From Chitinophagaceae bacterium (lineage in GTDB: Bacteria; Bacteroidota; Bacteroidia; Chitinophagales; Chitinophagaceae): DNA of 8,289 nt. The stretch spans positions 1 to 8,289 of the forward strand of contig JALOMX010000107.1 of NCBI GenBank assembly GCA_025455245.1. The letters are read 5' to 3'. Shown in pieces: positions 1 to 5,247 of the stretch. The translations under genes and the position numbers were made by a program. Position 1 is the stretch's first letter, and every line of letters starts with the position of its first letter. The notes below the pieces were generated by a model. The model searched no databases, was not told the origin of the DNA, and saw only the letters and a list, made by a program, of their open reading frames with translations.

Positions 1-397
1 TTTTAATTTCTTTCCTTAACATTTTTTCCGGGATTTTTTCAGGACATCATTTGTTTTTGGCAATCAGATATTGCTGAATCTTTAGACGAAGCAATGCTCC
101 AATGGTTTTACTTCAACCTAATACCCGGTTCAAAGAATTTTCCTTAAAGGTCGCAGGAATTTAGTGGGATAATTAAATACAGCTTATCCGGATTATGGGG
201 TTTCAGCTTCACCTGTATGCTTTTTTGCCCCTTAGCCATTTAGCAATATGCATTATTACAGGTTGAAAAAATGGACCTTGTTTTTTATTAACCAACGGAA
301 TTAGCAAGTATCTTAGCCGCGTTAAAAAATTCTGCCCCAACAGGAGTAGAAAAGCAAATAAGTATTCCTTTTTCAAATTTCAAATAGTAATAATCAT
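1..397. other. Intergenic region without a recognisable gene
   Basis: All three minus-strand frames meet stops close to the left edge (positions 3, 16 and 47), and two plus frames stop within 20 bases. The third plus frame runs only about 24 codons before a TGA near 75, so no neighbouring gene clearly enters from the left. The stretch is AT-rich with scattered T-runs. There is a small inverted repeat (GCAAT at 60-64, ATTGC at 70-74). The 5-mer TTAGC occurs four times (232, 240, 301, 313), which may be chance. The best promoter-like octamer before the transaldolase gene is TATCTTAG at 309-316, one mismatch from TAnnTTTG, with no TTTG at the usual distance upstream. I therefore do not call a promoter. 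The region may hold the leader of the downstream gene or a degraded sequence. Confidence 0.6.
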
Positions 398-1054
398 ATG
401 AAGTTTTTTATCGACACAGCCAACCTCGCCCAAATTAAAGAAGCAAATGATCTGGGAATTCTTGACGGGGTAACAACCAACCCCTCGCTGATGGCCAAAG
501 AAGGCATCAAGGGTGAAGCTGCCATCATGAAGCATTATAAAGATATTTGCGAAATGGTGGATGGCGATGTAAGCGCCGAAGTGTTTTCTACCGATTTTGC
601 CGGTATTATTGAGGAGGGGCAGAAACTTGCTGCAATCCATCCCAACATCGTAGTAAAAGTTCCGATGATTAAGGATGGGGTTAAGGCCATTAAATGGTTT
701 ACCGAAAATAATATCCGCACCAATTGTACACTGATCTTTTCCGCAGGACAGGCTATACTTGCTGCAAAGGCCGGCGCCTCCTACCTTTCACCATTCCTTG
801 GCCGTATTGACGACAGCAACTGGGATGGTATCCAATTGATCGAGCAGATACGCCATATCTACGATGTACAGGGTTTCCGCACAGAGATACTTGCAGCATC
901 AATTCGCAATGCTCTTCATATTGTAAGGGCTGCCGAAGCCGGTGCCGATATCTGCACTTGTCCTTTAGATTCTATCCTTGGCCTGCTGAAACATCCGCTT
1001 ACCGATATAGGTTTAGCCAAGTTTTTGGAAGATGCTAAAAAAACGGAAGGATAG
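398..1054 (+). CDS. tal: Transaldolase, small FSA/TalC (TalC/MipB) family
   Basis: A 218-residue cytosolic TIM-barrel class I aldolase, full length for the small family (about 215-220 residues). It begins MKFFIDTANL and carries GVTTNPS (24-30). The Schiff-base lysine is Lys87 in VVKVPM. Two active-site positions favour transaldolase over fructose-6-phosphate aldolase: Glu61 in SAEV, where E. coli FsaA has Gln59, and Phe133 in SPFLGR, where FsaA has Tyr131. The segment NCTLIFSAGQA (109-119) is also transaldolase-like. The expected reaction is transfer of a dihydroxyacetone unit between sugar phosphates in the non-oxidative pentose phosphate pathway. Automated annotation often labels this family fsa. 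The ATG at 398 gives the conserved family N-terminus. The leader is A/T-rich and has no Shine-Dalgarno. The gene stands alone and converges on ribF. The family is certain; the choice of transaldolase activity is inferred from residues. Confidence 0.93.
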   Translation: MKFFIDTANLAQIKEANDLGILDGVTTNPSLMAKEGIKGEAAIMKHYKDICEMVDGDVSAEVFSTDFAGIIEEGQKLAAIHPNIVVKVPMIKDGVKAIKWFTENNIRTNCTLIFSAGQAILAAKAGASYLSPFLGRIDDSNWDGIQLIEQIRHIYDVQGFRTEILAASIRNALHIVRAAEAGADICTCPLDSILGLLKHPLTDIGLAKFLEDAKKTEG

Positions 1055-1055
1055 G

Positions 1056-1088
1056 AAACTGTTTGCAGTTTACAGATTGAAAACTGCA
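1056..1088 (+). repeat. Overlapping inverted repeats after the transaldolase stop (two exclusive hairpins)
   Basis: AAACTG occurs at 1056-1061 and 1081-1086, and its complement CAGTTT at 1066-1071 lies between them. The middle arm can pair with the left copy (6 bp, 4-nt loop) or, over TGCAGTTT/AAACTGCA (1064-1071 with 1081-1088), with the right copy (8 bp, 9-nt loop). Neither stem is followed directly by a U-run, so this is not a textbook terminator. It begins two bases after the TAG stop and may protect the 3' end of the mRNA or be a decayed repeat. Confidence 0.55.
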
Positions 1089-1108
1089 GAACGAAACAGA
1101 TGACAGAT
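1072..1108 (+). repeat. Three copies of ACAGAT
   Basis: The hexamer ACAGAT occurs at 1072-1077, 1096-1101 and 1103-1108, the last two separated by one base. It overlaps the loop of the hairpin region just upstream. It is short and simple, and no function can be assigned. Confidence 0.4.
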
Positions 1109-1112
1109 AACT

Positions 1113-1162
1113 AAAAAGGTTGATTGATTTTGGGTACTTACTTAAAATCCTTCAACCTTTTT
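1113..1162. terminator. Long hairpin between convergent genes, probable bidirectional terminator
   Basis: AAAAAGGTTGA (1113-1123) is perfectly complementary to TCAACCTTTTT (1152-1162). After a 2x2 mismatch, GATTTT (1126-1131) pairs with AAAATC (1144-1149). Two G-U pairs, a G-C and an A-U pair follow in the plus-strand RNA, closing a 4-nt loop (1136-1139). The A-run before and T-run after the stem give a U-tract in both directions, as expected between convergent genes. The right half covers the stop and last codons of ribF, so for ribF the terminator begins inside the coding region. Stem GC is concentrated in few pairs; the plus-strand RNA fold is better because the wobble pairs become mismatches on the other strand. 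Confidence 0.68.
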
Positions 1163-2131
1163 TATTTCATCAAGGGCAAGGATACTTTGCTCCTTGTCTA
1201 AGGCAAGTTGTGCCTTCAGCGCTTCAAGTCCTTCAAACCTTATTTCGCCCCTGAGCCTTTTGAAAAAAGATACACGGATGGTTTCACCGTAGATTTCTTT
1301 ATCAAAATCAAAAAGATTTACCTCAATGGTGCGGGTTGTACCATCCACTGTGGGACGTACCCCAATGTTCATCATGCCACTGATGAGGGATGATTGACTC
1401 AACGGTAAATCGTACCCTCCATTTTTTCGTACAATGAGTGATGCTTTTACAGCGTAAACACCATTTGCGGGAACAAGCTTTTCTTCATCTGAAAGGCGAA
1501 TGTTGGCTGTGGGATAACCAATTGTCCTGCCTAATTTTTTTCCACCCACAATGGTACCCTCCAGAAAATAGGGATACCCCAAAAAATCGTTGGCATCACA
1601 AACATTACCGTTCAGCAAAGCCTGCCTTATTTTGGTGCTGCTGATGGTAACATTATTCTGAACCTTTTCGGTAATTTCTACGATGCGGTATCCATGTTTC
1701 TGCTTAAACGCTTCAAGCAAAGTGTAATTCCCTTCACGGTTATGGCCAAAGTGGTGGTCGTAGCCAATGATAATGGTATGGGGTTGGAAATGCCGTACTA
1801 AAAACTCTTCGATATACTCAATGGCAGAAAGGCGGGAAAAGGCTTCGGTAAAAGGAACGATTACAAGGTGATCAATTCCGTTTTTATCCAGCAGTTCAAT
1901 CTTTTCTACCAGCGAGTTTAGAAGACGGATATCATTTTGCTGGCCTCCGACCACCCTTCGGGGATGGGGATGAAAAGTAATGATTACGCTTTCTCCCTGA
2001 GCAGTCTTAGCGGCTTCCTTAAGTTGATGAATTATTTGTAGATGCCCTGAATGCACCCCATCAAAAGTGCCGATGGTAATAACAGCATTCCGGAAAGGTG
2101 GCAGTTGATCAGTATAACGGTGTACCTGCAT
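1142..2131 (-). CDS. ribF: Bifunctional riboflavin kinase / FAD synthetase RibF
   Basis: A 329-residue cytosolic enzyme that phosphorylates riboflavin to FMN and then adenylylates FMN to FAD. The N-terminal FMN adenylyltransferase domain has the nucleotidyltransferase motif GTFDGVHSGH (21-30), then TFHPHP (52-57) and ISSTKIR (163-169). The C-terminal riboflavin kinase domain has GKKLGRTIGYPTAN (197-210), NIGVRPTVDG (255-264) and VNLFDFDKEIYG (271-282), preceded by the expected catalytic Glu270. Length is normal for RibF. I chose the ATG at 2131 rather than an in-frame ATG at 2170: the protein then begins MQVHRY shortly before the first beta strand, and a good promoter box at 2152-2159 lies between the two candidates, so a transcript from it could not include the upstream ATG. 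The gene is divergent from purM. Its last codons form one arm of the 1113-1162 hairpin. Confidence 0.96.
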   Translation of the reverse strand: MQVHRYTDQLPPFRNAVITIGTFDGVHSGHLQIIHQLKEAAKTAQGESVIITFHPHPRRVVGGQQNDIRLLNSLVEKIELLDKNGIDHLVIVPFTEAFSRLSAIEYIEEFLVRHFQPHTIIIGYDHHFGHNREGNYTLLEAFKQKHGYRIVEITEKVQNNVTISSTKIRQALLNGNVCDANDFLGYPYFLEGTIVGGKKLGRTIGYPTANIRLSDEEKLVPANGVYAVKASLIVRKNGGYDLPLSQSSLISGMMNIGVRPTVDGTTRTIEVNLFDFDKEIYGETIRVSFFKRLRGEIRFEGLEALKAQLALDKEQSILALDEIKKVEGF

Positions 2132-2151
2132 GAATTTATTAAAAATGCCTG

Positions 2152-2184
2152 CAAAAGTAAAGCAATGCAACCTATAGCGGCAAA
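2152..2184 (-). promoter_or_regulatory. Bacteroidota-type promoter of ribF
   Basis: Read on the minus strand, TTTG (2184-2181) is followed after 21 bases by TACTTTTG (2159-2152), matching the Bacteroidota -33/-7 pattern TTTG-N-TAnnTTTG. Transcription would start near 2148, giving a leader of about 17 nt before the ATG at 2131. This decides the ribF start. Confidence 0.7.
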
Positions 2185-2192
2185 GGTTGTGC

Positions 2193-2224
2193 TTTGGATA
2201 AGCAAGTTAACGGGCTTACATTTG
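2193..2224 (+). promoter_or_regulatory. Bacteroidota-type promoter of purM
   Basis: TTTG (2193-2196), a 20-base spacer, then TACATTTG (2217-2224) fit TTTG-N-TAnnTTTG exactly. Transcription would start near 2228, about 32 nt before the ATG at 2260 and downstream of the alternative in-frame ATG at 2194. The -33 element is 8 bp from the -33 element of the ribF promoter on the other strand. Confidence 0.75.
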
Positions 2225-2259
2225 CCCGGCGGGTAAAAATTCCGCTTATATTTTTTACA

Positions 2260-3432
2260 ATGAGTCAATCGCTCTACGCCGAACGTGGTGTGTCGGCACA
2301 AAAGGAAGAGGTTCATGCGGCAACCAAACACCTCGATCAGGGGCTGTTTCCCCTTGCTTTCTGCAAAATTTATCCTGACCTTCTTGGCGGTGATGACGAA
2401 TGGGTAAATGTGATGCATGCTGATGGGGCAGGAACCAAAAGTGTGCTTGCTTATCTGTATTGGAAAGAAACCGGGGACATCAGCGTTTGGCGTGGCATTG
2501 CACAGGATGCGATCGTTATGAACCTCGACGATCTTTTATGCGTTGGCATTTGCGATAATATTGTATTCAACAGTACCATCGACCGGAATAAAAAACTAAT
2601 TCCCGGTGAGGTTATTGCCGAGGTAATTGAGGGTAGCCGTATGCTGTTTGAAACGCTGTCCCAAATGGGCGTGAACATAAACTATCTTGGAGGCGAAACA
2701 GCAGATGTGGGCGATGTGGTAAGGACCATTGCCGTTAATGGTACCATGACGGCAAGGTGGCCGAAAAGTAAATTGATCACCAATGAAAAAATTCAGCCCG
2801 GAGATGTTATTGTTGGGTTTGCTTCTTATGGACAGGCTGTTTACGAAAGTGCATTCAACAGCGGCATTGGCAGCAATGGGCTAACAAGTGCAAGGCACGA
2901 TGTTCTTTCAAAACATTATGCAGGTTTTTTCCCTGAAAGCTTCGAACCGTCGCTTGACCCAAAGGTAGTGTACATCGGAAAACACCTTTTATCCGATCTT
3001 GTTATGGATGAGGCCCATTCCATCGGGCAGTTGCTGCTTAGCCCCACCCGTACTTTTGCCCCTCCCATGAAGCAGTTGCTGACCCATCATTTTGATAAAA
3101 TTCACGGGCTTGTACATTGCAGCGGAGGCGGACAAACCAAATGCCTGAAATATGTGCCCGAAGGGGTGAAAATTGTGAAGGATAATCTTTTTGAACCCCC
3201 GTATATTTTTGAACTTATACAGCAATCAAGCGGAGCCGATGCCCGGGAAATGTATCAGGTTTTTAATATGGGCTGCCGTCTTGAGATTTACTGTAAAGCT
3301 GAAGATGCGGACATAATGATAGAAACCGCGAAGGAATATCATATTGATGCAAAGGTTATTGGAAGGGTGGAAGCATCGGATAAAAAAAGCCTTCTAATAC
3401 ATTCACCTTCAGGGGAAATCATCGAATATTAA
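2260..3432 (+). CDS. purM: Phosphoribosylformylglycinamidine cyclo-ligase (AIR synthase) PurM, long Bacteroidota form
   Basis: A 390-residue cytosolic enzyme that closes the imidazole ring in purine synthesis, converting FGAM and ATP to aminoimidazole ribonucleotide. It has the PurM/AIR-synthase fold: the nucleotide-binding DGAGTK (55-60), GGETADV (144-150), SNGLTSAR (205-212), SPTRTFAP (261-268), GLVHCSGGGQTK (283-294), VFNMG (334-338) and IGRV (367-370). It is longer than the roughly 345-residue proteobacterial enzyme, and the segments between motifs resemble the Bacteroidota orthologues as I remember them, for example the start MSQSLYAERGVSAQKEEVH. I chose the ATG at 2260 rather than 2194: the 22 extra residues look non-protein-like, and they overlap the promoter. 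The gene has its own promoter and diverges from ribF. Confidence 0.95.
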   Translation: MSQSLYAERGVSAQKEEVHAATKHLDQGLFPLAFCKIYPDLLGGDDEWVNVMHADGAGTKSVLAYLYWKETGDISVWRGIAQDAIVMNLDDLLCVGICDNIVFNSTIDRNKKLIPGEVIAEVIEGSRMLFETLSQMGVNINYLGGETADVGDVVRTIAVNGTMTARWPKSKLITNEKIQPGDVIVGFASYGQAVYESAFNSGIGSNGLTSARHDVLSKHYAGFFPESFEPSLDPKVVYIGKHLLSDLVMDEAHSIGQLLLSPTRTFAPPMKQLLTHHFDKIHGLVHCSGGGQTKCLKYVPEGVKIVKDNLFEPPYIFELIQQSSGADAREMYQVFNMGCRLEIYCKAEDADIMIETAKEYHIDAKVIGRVEASDKKSLLIHSPSGEIIEY

Positions 3433-3465
3433 GTAAATAAAACAGCAATAATTACGGTATAGGGC

Positions 3466-3479
3466 CGTTTTTAAAAACG
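3466..3479. promoter_or_regulatory. Perfect 14-bp palindrome upstream of the ABC ATPase promoter box
   Basis: CGTTTTTAAAAACG reads identically on both strands and is flanked by a second, outer inverted repeat (CGGTA at 3455-3459, TACCG at 3482-3486). It lies 34 bases after the purM stop and ends 8 bases before the -7 box of the next gene, covering the expected -33 position. It could be an operator, or a weak purM terminator stem. The sequence alone does not decide between these. Confidence 0.4.
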
Positions 3480-3487
3480 CTTACCGC

Positions 3488-3495
3488 TACATTTG
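3488..3495 (+). promoter_or_regulatory. Probable -7 box of the FtsE-like gene
   Basis: TACATTTG matches TAnnTTTG and shares the 10-mer TACATTTGCC with the purM promoter. No TTTG stands at the -33 position; the T-run of the palindrome (3468-3472) is the nearest substitute. Transcription would start near 3499, giving a leader of about 21 nt and excluding a TTG start at 3493, which lies within the box. Confidence 0.6.
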
Positions 3496-3519
3496 CCTAC
3501 AAACCACAGAAGACCGGAT

Positions 3520-4212
3520 ATGAGTGAAACTATAGTACGTTTACATAATGCCAATATATATCAGGGCAGTTCATTGATTCTTCAGGATGTGAACATAGAA
3601 GTGAGAAAAGGTGAGTTCGTTTATCTTGTCGGGAAAACCGGTACCGGAAAATCTTCCCTTTTAAAAACACTGTACGGTGAACTTCCGCTTCGTGACGGAG
3701 AAGGTGAAGTTGCGGGGCATAACCTTCGGGACCTTACCTGGAAAACGGTACCTTTTCTTCGCCGGAACCTTGGGGTAGTCTTTCAGGACTTTCAATTGCT
3801 TACGGACAGAAATGTTGAGGAGAACCTGCGATTTGTAATGAAAGCCACCGGATGGAAGGATGAAAATATGATGAAGGCCAAAATGAATGATGTACTTGAA
3901 AAAGTAGGGCTGAAGGGTAAGGGATTTAAAATGCCTTACGAAATGAGCGGTGGCGAACAGCAACGTGTTGATATAGCAAGGGCTTTGCTCAATTCACCCA
4001 AATTGTTGCTGGCAGATGAACCTACGGGAAACCTCGATCCGGAAACAACTGATGAGATCATGCAATTGCTTACCCATCTTTGTAAAGATTATGGTGCAGC
4101 CCTCATTATGGCTACCCACGACTACAACGTGATTTATAAGTTTCCTGCCCGGATATTAAAAACCGAAAAAGGGCACGTTTATGATAGTGCCAAACATGGG
4201 GCCGCTTCATGA
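3520..4212 (+). CDS. ftsE: ABC transporter ATP-binding protein, FtsE-like (cell division)
   Basis: A 230-residue single-domain ABC ATPase, the usual FtsE size. Walker A is GKTGTGKS (38-45), the Q-loop glutamine is Gln89 in VFQD, and the signature is MSGGEQQR (142-149), with Met in place of the usual Leu. Walker B is LLLADE (162-167) with catalytic Glu167, the D-loop is NLD (171-173) and the switch His200 is in ATHD. All catalytic positions are present. The family includes FtsE, LolD and MacB-type ATPases. The short N-terminus, single domain and [12 protein letters not shown] segment agree with FtsE, which with FtsX couples ATP hydrolysis to septal peptidoglycan hydrolases. No ftsX follows: the next gene is convergent. 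From memory, ftsX lies elsewhere in many Bacteroidota genomes. LolD-like use is the main alternative. The ATG at 3520 gives the normal N-terminus. Confidence 0.85.
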   Translation: MSETIVRLHNANIYQGSSLILQDVNIEVRKGEFVYLVGKTGTGKSSLLKTLYGELPLRDGEGEVAGHNLRDLTWKTVPFLRRNLGVVFQDFQLLTDRNVEENLRFVMKATGWKDENMMKAKMNDVLEKVGLKGKGFKMPYEMSGGEQQRVDIARALLNSPKLLLADEPTGNLDPETTDEIMQLLTHLCKDYGAALIMATHDYNVIYKFPARILKTEKGHVYDSAKHGAAS

Positions 4213-4227
4213 TTTATCCAAAAATCA
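4210..4227. other. Small inverted repeat between convergent stops
   Basis: TGATTT (4210-4215, containing the ATPase stop codon) pairs with AAATCA (4222-4227) across a 6-nt loop. It lies within the 20-bp gap between two convergent genes. The stem is short and AT-rich and no U-run follows, so terminator function is weakly supported. Confidence 0.25.
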
Positions 4228-4232
4228 GGTTG

Positions 4233-5240
4233 TTAGAAAGCCCTTGTTTCTCTGCGTGTATAAAATGAAATTGCCTGGATGTGCTTAAATTTTACCGGTT
4301 CATTGAACTGAATGGCCGGTTCCCAGGAAGGGCTTTTACTCATGATTCTGATGACTTCCCTTGATAAGCTCAGGTCGGGGCTATTTAGGATAACGAAATC
4401 GGTTAAACTTCCATCCTTATTTACAGTAAACTCTACTTTTACAACACCCTGGATATTTCTGTTCAGGGCTTCATCCGGGTAGTGTAGTGTTCGTTGTAAA
4501 AAGTTTGTCCATGCTTTTACCCCTCCCGGAAATGAAGGCTCCTTTTCAAAGATACATTCTCCCCGGGCTTGCGTTTTTCCATCCTCCTCAAAACAGAATG
4601 TCTGTATAAGCGAATCGGCTTCATATTCGAGTTGCATCTTTTTGGTGCCATTTTCCCTTTTTACAATCCATGTTCCGTTTCGCTTTCCTTCCTGCAATTT
4701 TCCAATTTGCCTGATCTTATTGGTTGTGTAATAATCCTGAAAAATTCCGTTGCCATCATCGTTTGTTATGGTTAGCTGCATCAGTTTTCCATCATCGTAA
4801 AAGACAACCCCGGTGTCCACCGGTATGTTTTTTTTATAATGTTGAACATGATGTTCACCGCCATTTTCATGCCATCCCCTGAATGTACCTTCACGTTGGT
4901 TGGCAACATAATTTCCTGAATCTTTTATCAGTCCGTTGCGATTATATTTTACATGGATCCCATCCCTGGTTTTGAAATCTTTATCACTGAATGTCGTAAT
5001 TTCAAGTTTCTGTAATCCTGTAACATCAAAGTACTCAGCTTTCCATTTACCATCTTCGGGCCACCATTTTCTGATCAGCGACGCCTGTATTTTGGGTACA
5101 GTTTCGCCATTTCGGTTTATATAGGCATATAAAGTATCATTATCCCTTTTAAAAGCTTTGCCCTGGGCTGCACTGATGGTGTGTAATGAAATGCAGGCCG
5201 TGAAAACTGAAAGGGTTTTCAGGAAAAGAGCGGGTTTCAT
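4233..5240 (-). CDS. Secreted MORN-repeat-like protein with C-terminal TonB domain
   Basis: A 335-residue protein with a signal peptide (about 1-25), probably cleaved SAA|Q before Gln26. The middle (about 90-225) contains degenerate MORN/YwqK-like repeats with the pattern G-x-x-x-x-Y/W-x-x-N/D-G, for example GIHVKYNRNG (94-103), GTFRGWHENG (118-127), GVVFYDDG (144-151) and GTWIVKRENG (189-198). The C-terminus (about 237-328) is a TonB C-terminal domain: FPGG near 237-240, YPDEALNRNIQGVVKVEFTV (254-273), DGSLTDFVI (276-284) and SPSWEPA (303-309). Unlike true TonB it has no retained N-terminal anchor or Pro-rich spacer, so it is probably a soluble periplasmic protein, not an energy transducer. 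It starts 7 bp after the M14 peptidase stop, so the two are co-transcribed and perhaps translationally linked. Its target is unknown. Confidence 0.87.
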   Translation of the reverse strand: MKPALFLKTLSVFTACISLHTISAAQGKAFKRDNDTLYAYINRNGETVPKIQASLIRKWWPEDGKWKAEYFDVTGLQKLEITTFSDKDFKTRDGIHVKYNRNGLIKDSGNYVANQREGTFRGWHENGGEHHVQHYKKNIPVDTGVVFYDDGKLMQLTITNDDGNGIFQDYYTTNKIRQIGKLQEGKRNGTWIVKRENGTKKMQLEYEADSLIQTFCFEEDGKTQARGECIFEKEPSFPGGVKAWTNFLQRTLHYPDEALNRNIQGVVKVEFTVNKDGSLTDFVILNSPDLSLSREVIRIMSKSPSWEPAIQFNEPVKFKHIQAISFYTRRETRAF

Positions 5241-5247
5241 ATTTTTA

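Noticed and set aside
10..20. Lipoprotein cysteine in the TonB-domain protein (Cys16, residues 10-20 of that protein)
   Set aside because: The sequence VFTAC has Phe at the -3 position and hydrophobic residues continue after the Cys, so cleavage by signal peptidase I before Gln26 fits better. The coordinates given here are residue numbers, not window bases; the codons lie near 5181-5213.
232..317. Four TTAGC copies as a possible regulator binding array
   Set aside because: The spacing is irregular, the unit is only 5 bases in AT-rich DNA, and no flanking symmetry supports a binding site.
2132..2170. Upstream in-frame ATG of ribF at 2170
   Set aside because: The region contains the TACTTTTG promoter box (2152-2159), and the 13 extra residues precede the normal RibF N-terminus without family support.
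2194..2259. Upstream in-frame extension of PurM starting at an ATG at 2194
   Set aside because: It would place the start codon within the -33 element and ahead of the predicted transcription start, and the added 22 residues do not resemble the PurM N-terminus.
2032..2418. A 128-codon minus-strand open frame spanning the ribF 5' end, the intergenic region and the purM 5' end
   Set aside because: It overlaps two strongly identified genes and both promoters, and its translation shows no recognisable domain; it is best explained as a shadow frame.
3493..3519. TTG start giving a 9-residue extension of the FtsE-like protein
   Set aside because: The TTG is part of the TACATTTG promoter box, and the ATG at 3520 gives the normal family start.
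3661..3963. A 100-codon minus-strand open frame antisense to the ABC ATPase
   Set aside because: It is fully inside the ATPase between the Walker A and signature regions and has no features of its own.
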